This document shows positions 11,908 through 23,526 of a DNA stretch of 64,000 nucleotides, in pieces. The notes under the pieces are model-generated. The model was not told the DNA's origin. It saw nothing but the letters and a program-made list of their open reading frames with translations, and did not search any database. A program made the position numbers and the translations under genes. How positions within the stretch are numbered: the first letter of the stretch is position 1; every line of letters begins with the position of its first letter. The DNA is taken from positions 5,690,001-5,754,000 of the forward strand of contig CM076960.1 of the NCBI GenBank assembly GCA_039566865.1, written 5' to 3'. Source of the stretch: Aurelia coerulea (lineage: Eukaryota; Cnidaria; Scyphozoa; Semaeostomeae; Ulmaridae).

Positions 11908-12556
11908 CAGCGGCGTGGCCAGGGTAAATTAAGTGGGGGGGTATTAGAATGAGGGGGCCCAGGAAATTTTTTGGGGCCACGCCCTTTACTTTGGCTTTGA
12001 ATGCATCTCCCGATATAATCTTGCCTTTAGCGACAAGGAAAACTTCATCGTTTTGTGAGAGTTATCCTATGAATCAGAGCACAAGGAAATTTTTTGAAGA
12101 AAAATCCGTTACTTTGGCTTGAAATGCATCTCCCAATATCATGCTTACCTTTAACGACAAGAAAATTTTGATCATTTTGTGACAGTTATCCTATGAATCA
12201 AAGCACGAGAACAATTTTTGAAGAAAGATCCTTTAATTTGGCTTAAAATGCATCTCCCAATATTATGCTTGCCTAAGCGACAAGAAAACTTTGATCGTTT
12301 TGTAACAGCTATCCTATGAATTAAAGCGCGAGGAAAATTTTTGAAAAAGGATCCTTTACTGTAGCTTAGAATGCATCTCCCAATATCATGCTTGCCAGTG
12401 CTAAAATGGAAGGTTTGACATTTCTCGGAAAATTCTTACCCAACCTATACCCAGCTATTTTCTCTTCGGTTTTAGAGGAATCTCGAGGACCATCTTTCCA
12501 CAAAAGTGGGGGGGGGGGGCAATTGCCCTCCATACTCCCCCGTGGCCACGCCACTG
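11908..12556. mobile_element. hAT MITE family H1, complete copy, 649 bp
   Basis: Ends CAGCGGCGTGGCC and GGCCACGCCACTG are inverted repeats. An exact 8-bp duplication CATATAGT flanks it (11900-11907, 12557-12564). The interior has four tandem units of about 110 bp (tttgaagaaagatcctttac, then gcttaaaatgcatctccc). CAG-type TIRs with an 8-bp duplication are diagnostic of hAT. ORFs crossing it are chance frames. Confidence 0.9.
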
Positions 12557-13030
12557 CATATAGTTGTAGATCCCTGAGAACGGCGTAATGAGTGACATTA
12601 TATTGCATACAGCCAAAGATATGCACGTCACAATTGGATTGCTTATTTCTTTGTCAGGAAGACCAGTTATTCTCCCAAAACATTCCATCACCTTTGTCCC
12701 AAGATAGTGCCAAAAATTGTGTTGTAATTGCGTGTGATAAAATACACTATTTCCTCAGCCGAGAACGTCCAGATAGAAGCAGATTGCTGACTACTGTTGT
12801 ACTACACGATAAGCGCGTTTTGTGTCCCTTGCTTGACCTAGAGGTATAACCATGGGTAACCCAAAATATTTTTGAATTGAACAGTCAGGGTAGAAGTGCT
12901 TTCCTGAATGGAGGAAGAAGAGGAAACAAAAACTTGATATGTGTTACAACCATTTTCTGGCCCCATTCTCGAGATATTGATGCTGAAGAAGGAAAGAAGA
13001 AGACTTGAAAAATCTCAGCCTACCACTGAT

Positions 13031-13204
13031 CAGAGACGTAGGAACCGAGGGGGGGGGGGCATTGCGGCACGTGCTTCCCCCAAAATTTTGCAAGAAACAA
13101 AGAAATGCCCGTTTATTTTCAGGGATTGCCCCTTTAACTTAATGAAAACAGTGCCCTTAAGGTGTCATGCCCCCCCCAAGTTTGAGATGCTTCCTACGTC
13201 CCTG
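13031..13204. mobile_element. hAT MITE family H2, copy 1, 174 bp
   Basis: Ends CAGAGACGTAGGAACC and GCTTCCTACGTCCCTG with an exact duplication CCACTGAT on both sides (13023-13030, 13205-13212). The interior has polypurine and gcacgtgc motifs shared with copies at 20139 and 24646. Confidence 0.9.
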
Positions 13205-14439
13205 CCACTGATTGTTTTTAAAAAGAATATTTTTTGTGTGATAAAAGTTGGTCGTTTTTCCATTCCTTTTGACATTCATTGCTGAAAAAACAGGGTTTGT
13301 GTTACTTCTGGCCTCTGTGCAAATGTACTTTTGACTAAATGCAGAGAAAAACAGGCTTAGTCAAAAGTCAACTACGGAATATAGTTAGTCATTAGTCTAT
13401 GCTTTTGAACAAAATTAGTCATTAGTCAGTGTGCAAAACAGTCTGTTAGTCAGCTAGTCAAAACCCCTTCTACACCCTCCTAAGAGATTGGTTCGAAAAA
13501 TGTTGTTTTGATCTTATTACAATTTTCGATTGATGTATGTATAGATATTTATGAATGAAATGCTAAAATCCAAATAACATTCAAATCCGACCTTTATTCA
13601 TGCTTCCAAACAACTGATTTATATGGTGTCGGAAAACCACCGCCATGAACTTTTAAGACCATTCGATACGACATCCGCTGTCTTCACGGCAGTGAAACTG
13701 TTTTAAGTCTTTGTCATTATGCTATGCATTATTTACATGCTAGATATCCAATTTAAGCGATTGTTTAAGATTTTTGCTTCATTCTGGAACGGATTCAGAT
13801 TTTGAATTTAGGGTGTGATATTCGCAATTACAACTTCTACACTGCCAAGCACAACGAAAGCAACTTCTTTGGCGTGTTTTGCATTCATGAATGCTTTTCG
13901 TAAATGTGTTTAGTATCTATAATGTTAGCTTTCAATACCAAGAAATACCCTATTTGATGGATTTCATTTCTAACATACCTTTCTGTTGGTTTTCGCAAGT
14001 GTCCGATTACCACCGCCGACACCCTAGTGAACGGCTGTAGCAGACTCAAAATGAAACGCATCATTCACGAGGACTCAGAAGTGAGGCGAAAGCTGCAACA
14101 CTGTGAAACAAAAGAATTGTGAGTTGTATCAAATACATGGTAAGTAGAAACAAGGACAAATACAGCTTATGACGTAGCACTCCGGATCGAATCAAAGCTT
14201 TAGCAGATTTTGCCAAAAGATTGCATCCCTGGGGGAGGGGGGGGGGGGGGGTCAGCATATGCACAGACGGGGACGTAGGTCCGATATTTCTTGGTCCAGA
14301 AAATTGATGAGAGTTTTATTTTTGGGTCTAAAATAGACTGAAATGTATGGCCATCATACCTAAAACAGTTGTAAGACTTTCAGTTAGGCCCATCTTACAT
14401 CTACGTTTAAAATGCTCCTCCAAAGGGGAAAGCGTATGG

Positions 14440-14790
14440 AGCTACTCAAATGACATTTGATCGAAGTGACGCCATATCGTGTAAACGAAAATGAGGCTGT
14501 GCGATTTTTTTGCCTCTTAATCGCTGCTAGCTTCTTCATCGTGTACTCAGGCATTGAATATATGGCACGAGAATATGATATAGAGGCTTGCTACGATAAA
14601 GGGGCGAAAAAACGATCACACAGCCTCGTTTTCGTTTGCGCGATATGACGTCACTTCGCTCAAATGGCTCATTTGAATACGTAATTTCACAAGGAGAAGG
14701 CGAAAAATAGTGAAAAGAAGTATCATACATCATTCATAGCAGTATTATCTTGTATTTTATCATCAATCATACCAACCCCGGACTTGTCCT
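14440..14790. mobile_element. TTAA-type family A, copy 2 (left end lost)
   Basis: From about 14457 (gatcgaagtgacgccatatcg) the sequence matches family A, with the mirrored arm gcgatatgacgtcacttcgc at 14639 and the terminus CCCCGGACTTGTCCT (to 14790) followed by TTAA (14791-14794). The left terminus is replaced by other sequence. Confidence 0.7.
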
Positions 14791-14794
14791 TTAA

Positions 14795-14975
14795 AGACAA
14801 ATGACGGAGATATAAGGTGATTTAAATCAGGGGCCTGGGCAATCTAAATATAGCCTATTGAATTTCATTGTATTTGATGATATCGAGAGATTAGCAAATC
14901 AATTAGACAAATGAAAGCACTAAACCATCTTTTGTTCTATTTTTAAACTAGGCGCTATACATCCGTCATTTGTCT
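14795..14975. mobile_element. small TTAA-bounded unit, family C, 181 bp
   Basis: It starts AGACAAATGACGGAGATATA and ends with its mirror TATACATCCGTCATTTGTCT. TTAA lies at both edges (14791-14794, 14976-14979), and these sites are shared with the neighbouring A and B elements. Confidence 0.65.
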
Positions 14976-14979
14976 TTAA

Positions 14980-15707
14980 CCCTATTGTACCCGGGGGGGG
15001 GCAAAAAATGCCCTCCCCAACCAAACTTTTGATTATAAAACAGAGAGGAAATAAAGAAATGAGCTGAAATATCCATGACGTTTCCTAATGTTTAATTGGC
15101 AATTAAATTTTAGACTTTCAATTGTCATAATTTAAGTCACGTGATCAGCAGATACCCATATTTGGAGAGTAGTCACAAAGAAAATCACAAAACCGCCATA
15201 ATGTATTTGTCTTAACCTTGATGAAGCTGTGCTTGGTACCAAACGATTCCCCTTGCAAAGTACTTTCGTTTGATATATACATCATTCATATTTGCTGACA
15301 TCAGCAAATTATGGATTCCATGACGTCATGTAAATTGATGACGTCGTATCTCTAACAAAGAAAGACAACCTTTTTAAGTTTTGATATAAATCGATAGATA
15401 AACATATTTTCTTCACTTTTAAGTAGTTTATTGAGGTTTTGATACATTTTATCTGAAATGATTAGGACTTTTTGCGTTTTCAGTACTGAAGCTTATATCT
15501 GATATGGTCCTATTGTTTGGTCGCTTCGCAACAAACCACGTGACCAATTAGGATTAAAGTCTATAATTAGACTCCTAATAGATGTAATTACTATTGTACG
15601 AAGTTACAATGGCATACTATTTATGGTTTTAGAGATAATTAGGGGGGCATTTTTTGCCCACGCCCCCCGGCAGTGGTCTGACCCTATGAGCCCGGGTACA
15701 AATAGGG
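14980..15707. mobile_element. TTAA-type (piggyBac-like) element family B, copy 1, 728 bp
   Basis: TTAA|CCCTATTGTACCCGGG at the left and CCCGGGTACAAATAGGG|TTAA at the right. CCCT ends with TTAA sites are known for piggyBac. The interior holds the palindrome tgctgacatcagca (15295) and a tgacgtca site, also found in copies at 18249 and 33058. No transposase frame. Confidence 0.85.
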
Positions 15708-15711
15708 TTAA

Positions 15712-15940
15712 GATAAATTTTTAACGGCTCACCTGTGAATGCACACATGTAATATATTTGCTTTGTGTTCCTTCTTTTGTGCATCTGATGCATCATCTTC
15801 GAGTTCGCGTATCGAAGCCACATGCACATCGCACAACATTTCCCCGATTCTACGAAGTCAGTAAATGCTTGTAGCGTGTTCCCATCGTATTCTGCAGGGT
15901 TGAAGATTGGACTTCCTGTTGTTTTTGCCAGTAGGTGCAT
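15712..15940 (-). other. unrecognised open frame ending at a donor-like site
   Basis: The minus-strand frame reads TTGSPIFNPAEYDGNTLQAF, GKCCAMCMWLRYANSKMM and KRRNTKQIYYMCAFTG. After the final TTCACAG comes GTGAGCC, a good 5' splice site, so it may be an exon of a gene or of an old transposon. The last 40 bp (catgtgtgcattcacaggtg and on) recur at 738-774 beside family A. I cannot assign a function. Confidence 0.35.
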
Positions 15941-16044
15941 CGTTTGAACGATATTCCATCCTCGTCGCCACTTAAAACAGTTGTAAAGTCATGAAAACAA
16001 CACTCGAAGACCAGCCATTAGCTCTATAAATCTCTATCCTCAAA

Positions 16045-17520
16045 ATGAGGCTAATCAAACAGGAAAGAACAGAACATACAAAAGAGGCTATAGAAGTATT
16101 TAAAACAATAAATGGAAGTAGCTATGCAATACCACCAACATCAAAGTTGCTTCTAAATGCTCTTATTCAACCTCATTTTGATCATGCATGCACTTCTTGG
16201 TATCGAGGGTTATTGAATAAAAGGCTGTCTAAAAAATAATCCAGACGGCACAAAACAAATGCATCCGTTTTTACCTGAATGTGAAAAACGCAGCACATAT
16301 TGCGGTCACAAAATTCAAGGCCATAAATTGGCTCCCTACAGAAAACAGGAAAGATCAATGTGTCTGTGTCAACATTATGCAATTTTTCAAAGGAGCTGCC
16401 CCAGCGTACAGTGCTGAGATATTCCGCCCAGTCAACCAGGGACAAACAACACGAAGGTCCAAGTTCAAATTGGATTTTTTTTATAATCATTTAAAATGTT
16501 ACAATACATGTTGCATCTACATCCTACCATACTTTCTAATTACTTTACAGACTATACAACACTACAGGGACGGGACCACAAGCAGCAAAAGACAGTGACT
16601 ACCCCGTGGACATTAACATAAAGACATGCAAAAAATAGCAACTAACTAAACAACTACAAAATGGTACAAATACGATAAATTGCTGATAAATACTAGAATC
16701 CGTTTCACATTGCATGTCAGGCCAGCATAGTAGTATAATGCTGAGCAATAGGAGCCCTAGCCTGCGTGCAGACTCTACTGATTCCCTGAAGAGAAATGAG
16801 GTTCCTCCTCCAGCAGAGGAGGAACCTCACTTCTCTGCAGGGAATCAGTAGAGTCTGCACGCAGGCTATAGGAGCCCCGGACGAGAGAACAACAACGACA
16901 GCAGTTGCTACCGCTACTGGTCCCCCTCCATTGTCCCCAACGCTCAACACATTGCGCATATGCTGTCAGGTCTGGGTTTCTGATTCGCAATATCAATGAT
17001 CCGAAATACTGTCGATTTTGTGTGGATGAATTTTCATTCAACCTTGATGTGCCTAACATCAAATGTGAAACAGACTTACAAAATATACGGGGAAAAAGTG
17101 GATATTCTGTTTCGTAAAAACAATGCTGGACAAAAATGCCTATCTTATCTAGGGCCCAAAACATGGAATAGTCTTTCGTCTGAGATCAAATCAACAAACA
17201 ATATTAATGCATTCAAACATAAGATCAAAGAAACTTTTTTCCAAAATGTACAGAAAGAGGAGGATGACATGTATGTCTTCTATTAAGGACCATTTTGAAA
17301 ACACACATGCAGCTCTGTATTTCCTTTTTTTCTTTGTATTTCCGTTATACAGCACCTATAAGGGGACGATTATGGAAATAAGATCAGCTTGACCTTTTAG
17401 TGCTATCCCTGCCACTGTAATTAGGGGTTTTTATTTTTACGTTTTTAACATTTTATATTGTACGGTATCTATTTTTTATTGGAACACTTGTAAATATTTA
17501 TTGTGGCAAATCAATACATA
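16045..17520 (+). mobile_element. LINE 3' fragment (CR1-like), interrupted
   Basis: Coding pieces read ALIQPHFDHACTSWYRGLLN, NWLPTENRKDQCVCVNIMQF and EIFRPVNQGQTTRRSKFKLD (16160-16475). After about 620 bp of foreign sequence they resume with NNAGQKCLSYLGPKTWNSLS and KETFFQNVQKEEDDMYVFY plus a stop (about 17120-17285). This is the region after the RT domain and the C-terminus. A 3' UTR runs to a cataCATACATA tail near 17520. Point frameshifts and the insertion make it inactive. A minus-strand relative lies at 20438-20975. Confidence 0.8.
16758..16868. mobile_element. 111-bp near-perfect hairpin MITE, family M
   Basis: The element is almost entirely one palindrome: TAGCCTGCGTGCAGACTCT at the left, its exact complement at the right, and arms continuing to a loop at about 16811-16815. 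TAGGAGCCC repeats directly on both sides (16749-16757, 16869-16877), a 9-bp duplication. Its ends match the 547-bp family M element at 8516. Confidence 0.9.
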
Positions 17521-17805
17521 CATACATAGACTACATACATACATCAAAGAAAACTGCAATAGAATTTTACCCCGACCTTTTTAGAGATATGAAGGATTTG
17601 AGCCCCCAAAACATGTCTATTATTTTTTAGTTTTATAGACGTTTACGGCGCAATTCATATCATTTTTAGTACCTTTCGATAGGATTCCTATCATTCTCAG
17701 CAAAGAAGATTTGTCCGGTTTCTTTAGAAACAATGCGATAATCAACCACTGCTACAATTGTTACATGCGTGCCTCTCTGATGAAATTTATCTTTATATCA
17801 TGAAT

Positions 17806-18226
17806 CATAATTTCGACCAATTGCGTTTTCTTCTAATTCCTTGAATGGGCCAGCCACCAAATAAAAAGAGACATCTGCAGAATCTTTTGCGAATTCAGGG
17901 CAGACTTCAACCCATCTCCTGCAAAAAAAAATCGATTGCTGTTTTCGTACGATATAGAGATTTATTTTCAGCAAAATAACAGTTGAGTCCACGGGAACTA
18001 TGAAGATCAAATGTTAGCCTATTTTATTGGCCTATCTAGTTTGGTCTAATGCCCAAAAACCAACAACCTTCCCTTCGCAACATACCTCCAATCGTTTGTT
18101 AACTAAAGCATGCTTAGCATCAATTAAATGATAAAACCACAATGTTTGCTTCACTTTTGTGTTCATCTCCTCCCAATTAAACGAGATTGTCCATCTCACT
18201 GCAAGCAGCGATCTAAAAGGTGCCAT
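17806..18226 (-). other. possible two-exon gene fragment
   Basis: The first frame starts ATGGCACCTTTTAG (about 18223) and includes LLAVRWTISFNWEEMNTKVK and LIDAKHALVNKRLE, ending at GAG|GTATGT. The second follows a strong acceptor (ttttttttgcag, ending at about 17920) and reads RWVEVCPEFAKDSADVSFYL and KELEENAIGRNYDS to a stop at 17806. The two phases do not agree: joining at these sites gives a stop after three codons. It may be a decayed gene, or one of the frames is chance. A TTAA element begins 20 bp upstream. Confidence 0.3.
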
Positions 18227-18248
18227 AACTGGTTTCGTTAGGCCTTAA

Positions 18249-19069
18249 CCCGATCCAGACTAGGCTTTTTGAAACTTTGGGTGAACTCCGAACCGTAAGT
18301 GCCAGAGACTTGAAACTTGGCACAAGTAACAAACCCGATAAGACAAACAAGATGACGCAATTCGATTTTGTTTATGTCACATTATTAAGTGCTGACGTCA
18401 GCAAATGTTGCCAATTTTGGTAGAAAACCACATGGACTTTGTCGCGTTGTACCTCCAAGTCGATAAAACATATTGATGTGAGATTGGAAGCATGGAAGGA
18501 TTATATCCTTGTAATTCTTATTTTGAAATTTTGCTTCGTAACAATAATGTTTTTGCTGATGTAAGTATTCATTTTGCACGAAAAAAGGAGCGATTTTGGT
18601 CTAAAATTAATTATAAATTACTCTTAAAAATAGCAAAAATGATAAATATACGTAAAGAGACCTGCTGCATCATATGTTGTTCACTTTTTTAAAAATGAGC
18701 CTAAAATAGTTTTCGTCAGTAAGCATGCGCAACAACGAATTATTGATGACGTCATCAACAATCGATAAACGATATATCAAATGAAAGCCCGTTTTAAGAC
18801 GAGTTCAGCAATGATTGTTTCATTGTCGTGGAGCCATTGGTTCCAAAGTTATGACTTAACAGGTATTTATTTTTCGGAGCACTCAATTTAAAGTCAGGTG
18901 TTGACCCCCTGAATCACTGTCAATTTGTTTTAAATTGACATGAAAGGATGTCTCCTAGATAGAAACGAAAAGTCAAAAAAAAATCTAGACTATTCTGGCG
19001 ATACTCGATGAGTTGTGTGGAAAAATTCACTTGGGGGCCACTTTGTGCCCCTCCCTAGTCTGGATAGGG
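18249..19069. mobile_element. TTAA-type element family B, copy 2, 821 bp
   Basis: TTAA|CCCGATCCAGACTAGG at the left (TTAA 18245-18248) and CCTAGTCTGGATAGGG|TTAA at the right (19070-19073). The interior carries tgctgacgtcagca (18391) and gatgacgtcatc (18746), as in the other B copies. Non-coding. Confidence 0.85.
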
Positions 19070-19073
19070 TTAA

Positions 19074-20138
19074 ATTTGAAACTGCGCCTCCAGGAGGGAA
19101 AGCGTAAGGAGGAGCAGTCTTTAGCGAAGGTTGTTGATTTTTGGGTATTAGGCCAATTGATCTTCATAGTTTCCGTGGTGAGTCAGAAAATGTTTTTAGA
19201 TCTTGATAAGGGTCGGTCGTATTGTTTACTGATAACAATATTCTACTAGGCTTGCCGCGCGTCGCCTGCGGCGCCGCGCTGGCCCGCCGTCGTAATTGGC
19301 ATTCAAGTGTATGGAAAGTAAAGTTTACGTGCGCCAGTTACTAAGGGAGAGATATGTATAGATAATATTCTATCTATATTCCCAAGTTGGGGGGGGGGGG
19401 TTCTGTTCTGTTGGGTTGCTCAAATTCTAGATTATCTTTTGGGTCTCAAATATGGGAGACAGTAAAACAACGGGTAAAATATTTGTTACAAACCAAAGTA
19501 AGAGCAAGTAACATTACTAAATTCAAAATATTGAAATTTTAAAATAAATTATGAGCAATTTAAACAGTTGGGGCACTTGTCCACGGATTTAAGATGCTGA
19601 CTTCATAAATTTTAGTAGTGTTGGGTCAGAGAAAATATTTTTCGGCATCTATTTTCATTCTAGGAATTATCATGTTGGGTTGATGCTTGGTACCCCAGTC
19701 TAAGCACAAATATCCTGAATATACCTTAGGATGGGGTCTATTTGGTACTCGCTATCCTTCTGTTAACTGTTTATATCTTCTCCATCTTGAATACTTTCAA
19801 TAATTCTGCAGACCCTTAAGATCTCCTCGATCTATCCAGTTGACTCGTTGGCCAACATCTTCTCTCCTTGCTCTCATTATCGTATTTTATCTCACTCCTT
19901 CACTATCTCTCGTTTGCCTGCTTTGCTCTTACTGCTCTAAATGATTTAGATGCCCACATTGCACTCTCGTGCCTTCGCTACTCTCGTTGATTTAGTTCCT
20001 TTTGCTATGTTGTTCTTTGCTTACCAGTGATAGGGAGACGCGTTTGTATAAATATGTTCAATTGTTATCATAGTTGCCGTCTCAGCCATGGTTAATGTTT
20101 AATTGGGTCATGTTGCAGCTACGAATCTTATTTTCATT
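19074..20138. other. no recognisable feature
   Basis: Contains a poly-G run (about 19389-19400) and a pyrimidine-rich stretch (19750-20000), but no exon signals or paired transposon ends that I can support. Confidence 0.5.
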
Positions 20139-20304
20139 CAGGTACATAGCAAGCATCTCAAATTTGGGGAGGGGGGCACAACACTTCAAGGGCATTTTTC
20201 ATGAAGCTAAATGGGCACTTCCTAAAAATGAAAAGGGAACGTCTTTGTTTATTGCAAAATCTTGGGGGGCACGTGCCCCAAATGCCCCCGTTCACACGTC
20301 TCTG
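20139..20304. mobile_element. hAT MITE family H2, copy 2, 166 bp
   Basis: Starts CAGGTACATAGCAAGCATCT and ends TTCACACGTCTCTG. The interior (gcacttcctaaaaatgaaaa, ggcacgtgcccc) matches the copy at 24646. Flanks TTTTCATT and TTTTCAGT agree at 7 of 8 positions. Confidence 0.75.
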
Positions 20305-20437
20305 TTTTCAGTTCGCAGGGAAAGTCTTCCACTGACGCTTAAAATTGATCCCATATTGACTTTTCAAAACAACCGATGCCAGGGCCTATACTCAACCTTT
20401 CGCTAAGAGTTCAAAACAATGGTTTTTTGGTATTTTA

Positions 20438-20975
20438 TTTATCAGTTTGCAACAATGAATATTTAGAAGTTTTATAACAAAAATAAATACAATGAAAAGT
20501 TAAATGTTCAAAACGTAAAGATAAACACTGCTATTTACAGTGGCAAGGATAGCATTAAAAGGCGAAGCTGACCTTATTTCCACAATGGTCCTCTTAGAGG
20601 ATGCTGTATAACGGAAATACGTAGGAAATAGGAAATACAGAGCTGCACGTGTGTTTTCAATATGGTCCTTAGTAGAAGACATATATGTCATTTCCTCTTT
20701 CTGTATATATAGAAAAAGTTCTCTTTGGTCTTATGTTTGAATGCATTGATATTGCTTGTTGATTTCAACTCAGATGGAAGACTATTCCATGTTTTGGCCC
20801 CAGATAAGATAAGCATTTGTTTTCCAGTTTAATTTTGAGGAATGGAAATTCTAACTTGAACTTGGACCTTCACGTTGTTAGGCCTTGGTTGACTGGAAGG
20901 AATATCTCAGCACTGTATACCGGTGCAGTTTCTTTCAGAAAATTACAGCTCTCTAAATGGTAGCATATGACATTA
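20438..20975 (-). mobile_element. LINE 3' end (CR1-like), 5'-truncated
   Basis: The minus-strand sequence encodes pieces matching the 17.1-17.5 kb LINE (gccaaaacatggaatagtct, then atgcattcaaacataagacc) and shares its 3' UTR (ttccgttatacagcatcctc). Frameshifts are present. It ends in AAATAAAATACC. Confidence 0.75.
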
Positions 20976-22657
20976 TATAATGTTCATTATTTTCATTCCA
21001 AGAGCTTGTTAGAATTTCTAATAAGAATTTACTTCAACCTGCTTGCAAATCAATAGTTGAAAATGGGGAAATTCAAAAGCAGAGAAAATACACTTCCATC
21101 TAAGTGGCGTATGCTGAGACCTATTGCAGTCTCTCTTACATGTCTCATGTTCAAACGGATATGTCTCTGGTGTAAATTCTCCTGTTTCAAAACCCAGTAG
21201 AATCCTGTTTTATCAGCTCTGGTCAGCTCTTTGCACCAGCCTTGCGCCAAATTCAATTCCACTCCGTCTCGCCTATCTACTCTGAGCCTTGTTTGCACTG
21301 TTAGTTGATTTACCTGCATTTGATATATGCACCCTGTATCTTAAAACTTCATCCGTTTTGTTTCTCGCAGCCGTCTCTATTCTTGTTGTCCTTCCTTCTG
21401 CATAGCTACTCATGTTTTGAAATACGAAGTCTTATCACATATAGGCACGGTTTAATCGGTGTTCATTTCCGTCGATGCTTGCCAACGTTCTTTATAATTC
21501 CAAAGATAGAGGCAAGATGAACCTGTTCGTTGTTGTTCCTCTATTTCTCCCCATTGCTTCCTCTTTTCACTGCTTATGTATATCCTTTCTTTGCTAAATG
21601 TTCATGCAATTTAAAGTCCCCAAGATTTTTTCAATCTATCCTGCTAAGTTGCGATGTCTAATTTCCCAAATTTCTCACAGTTGCAGTCATTGCTCTTGTT
21701 AGGTTAGGTAGCAGTCATTTTTTGTCCTGGGTTACCAAGGCGGAGGATTTTTGACAGGGGTATGAGAATCTTTTCCATTACTGTGTGGGGGTTTCCAAAT
21801 ATCAAGGGAAATTGGTATGAGGTGCAAAACTATTTTGCTTGAAAACTATCTATGTGAAGTCATCAGTTAACATTTGAAAGTAAAATTGAAAGACAACATG
21901 AAATGACGAATCAATTGACCTGTATGCAAATTGCCTGGAATAAATTGGCATGCATGTGTATAAATTTTATACATCACATCCTCGAAGACTTCTGGATGGG
22001 GTACAAAACCATTTCGCTGAAAGGTGGTGGGGTATAAGACTTTTTTCCAAATTCAAGATGGGGTATACAAATGAAATGTTGTCTAATTCTGTTAAAGTAT
22101 CTTCCGCGCTGGTACCAAGGATTAAAATAACTGCTCCCTTACTTTCCATCGTTTACCTTCTTTAATCTTTGCTCTTCTGAAATTTACATACTAATGCTCC
22201 TCCGTTGTACCCAAATTAACAACATATATCAACCGTGTAGTGAGGAAATATTTGGATAATCTGTGATTTGGATAAGCCTAGGCCCCCGTCGTTACCTGCA
22301 AATATGACATTGAATAAGAAACTGCTAGCAATACCCCAGGGGGACGGTTACTTATTACAATTGTTTTCAGGGTATCGTTTTCTCCAATTTTTTCTAGCAC
22401 GGGGTATCAAGATAGAGCAATTTTTCTAGAGTAGGTTATCAATACACCAACATGCCAAAAAGGGATATTTTGCTAGACCTCCCTCCCCCCGGAGAAAACG
22501 TAAACTTCATTCAAAAGAATAGCTTCTGACTGATTAACGAACGAACGAAACAGTCAATCGTTATCGCACCCCTTGACCCTTTCAGCAAATTCCTCGTTCA
22601 ATTCACTAACTGTTTAGAATAGACTTCTGAACTCTCCTTCCCTTGAAGGGCTCCTTG
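20976..22657. other. gene-free stretch, old repeats only
   Basis: Sequences near 21740-22060 (ggtatgaggtgcaaaactat and a similar ggtacaaaaccatttcgctg) look like two diverged copies of one repeat. A GGGGGA/CCTCCCTCCCCCC pair at 22338-22494 may be a degraded element. The 21050-21319 minus-strand frame has no recognised family. Confidence 0.4.
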
Positions 22658-23526
22658 CAGTGGCGTAACGCAGTTTAGGCCACCTTAGTTCACGAACTAA
22701 GGGCCCCCGACCAAAAGGGGCCCCCAAACATTTTGTCGTATTATGTGGTTTTTGGCCATACTGAGCTAAAAGTCTTCCTTACGCCATCCCAAAAACCCTT
22801 ACTAACCAGTGTTGCTAACACAACACTGGACTTTCATTCCGTTTTCGTTCATTACCTATAATTTGCCTCAAAACTTTATTCTTGTGAGCAAGAGCACCTA
22901 ATAACATACTGTGACTTTGCATTCTGTTTACTAAAATTCTTTTTATAAACTATTGTGTTTATTGGTATGGATAGCTTTCGGGTATAAAGGGAGAACAGTT
23001 AGTCTGCACTAAATGTACTGCTTCTATTGCACTAATATTATCCGCAAAAGCTTTAAGGTAGGTTTTAAGCAAAAGAAATGCAGGATATCTTTTGGTAACA
23101 TTTGTGTGTTCAAAGTTATCTTCATCAAACAGCCAAACAGCATAACAGTACCGTCTGAACGTTTGAATATTGCCGTATATCTTTAAAATAGTGTTCAAGA
23201 GTAGACTACACTATAAAATAGAGTTCAGATATATAATTTCATACTGAAGAACAACAGTTTGTTTATGTACCTTATGTAAACTACCTAACTTTTTGACACG
23301 AAATTCATTATTAATGTGCTAAATTTACTGTTGATTTTTCCTATGTAGAAACTTTTGTTACCATAAAACGTGGATTTTTCGAGTTTTTAAAGAGGCATAG
23401 TTTCAAAGCTTTGCCCACAACCCTGAACCCTCTTTCCCCGTAGATCTCACTTCGCTTCACGGTCCCTACATAAGGGCCCCAACTTACCAAATTCCTACGG
23501 GCCCCGAGTGTCTCTGTTACGCCACT
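22658..23526. mobile_element. hAT-like element with CAGTGGCGTAACG ends, 869 bp
   Basis: CAGTGGCGTAACGCAG at the left and CTGTTACGCCACTG at the right are inverted repeats of a hAT type. Internal ggggcccccaaa and gggccccaac blocks are partly symmetric. An open minus-strand frame (23198-22959) does not match a known transposase part that I recognise. The flanks do not give an exact 8-bp duplication. Confidence 0.7.

Larger units (their letters stand above)
11533..13478. mobile_element. nested element with AGGGTGTAG ends
   Basis: AGGGTGTAGAAAGGGGGG (11533) and CCCCTTCTACACCCT (to 13478) are inverted repeats, followed inward by tagtcactagtcaa motifs in both halves (about 11556-11630 and 13345-13460). 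GCTAAGAG (11525-11532) and CCTAAGAG (13479-13486) flank it, a 7/8 match for an 8-bp duplication. Two hAT MITEs sit inside it. No transposase frame. Confidence 0.7.
11116..14019. mobile_element. outer 2.9-kb TIR element of a nested cluster
   Basis: Left end GCCGGTGGTATTAATCGGAC (11116) and right end GTGTCCGATTACCACCG (13999-14015) are inverted repeats. Related gcggtggt/accaccgcc motifs recur inside at about 11297 and 13635. Everything between 11533 and 13478 is later insertion, so the element proper is about 1 kb. A lysine-rich minus-strand frame (11517-11248) is unassigned. Target duplication not resolved. Confidence 0.55.

Noticed and set aside
16717..17117. Overlapping ORFs near the hairpin at 16.8 kb
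   Set aside because: They run through a palindromic MITE and an insertion in a LINE. Mirror-image peptides on both strands show the hairpin origin.
22658..23526. Exact 8-bp duplication for the CAGTGGCGTAACG element
   Set aside because: The flanks (gctccttg, cagccctt) do not match in register, so I do not claim one.
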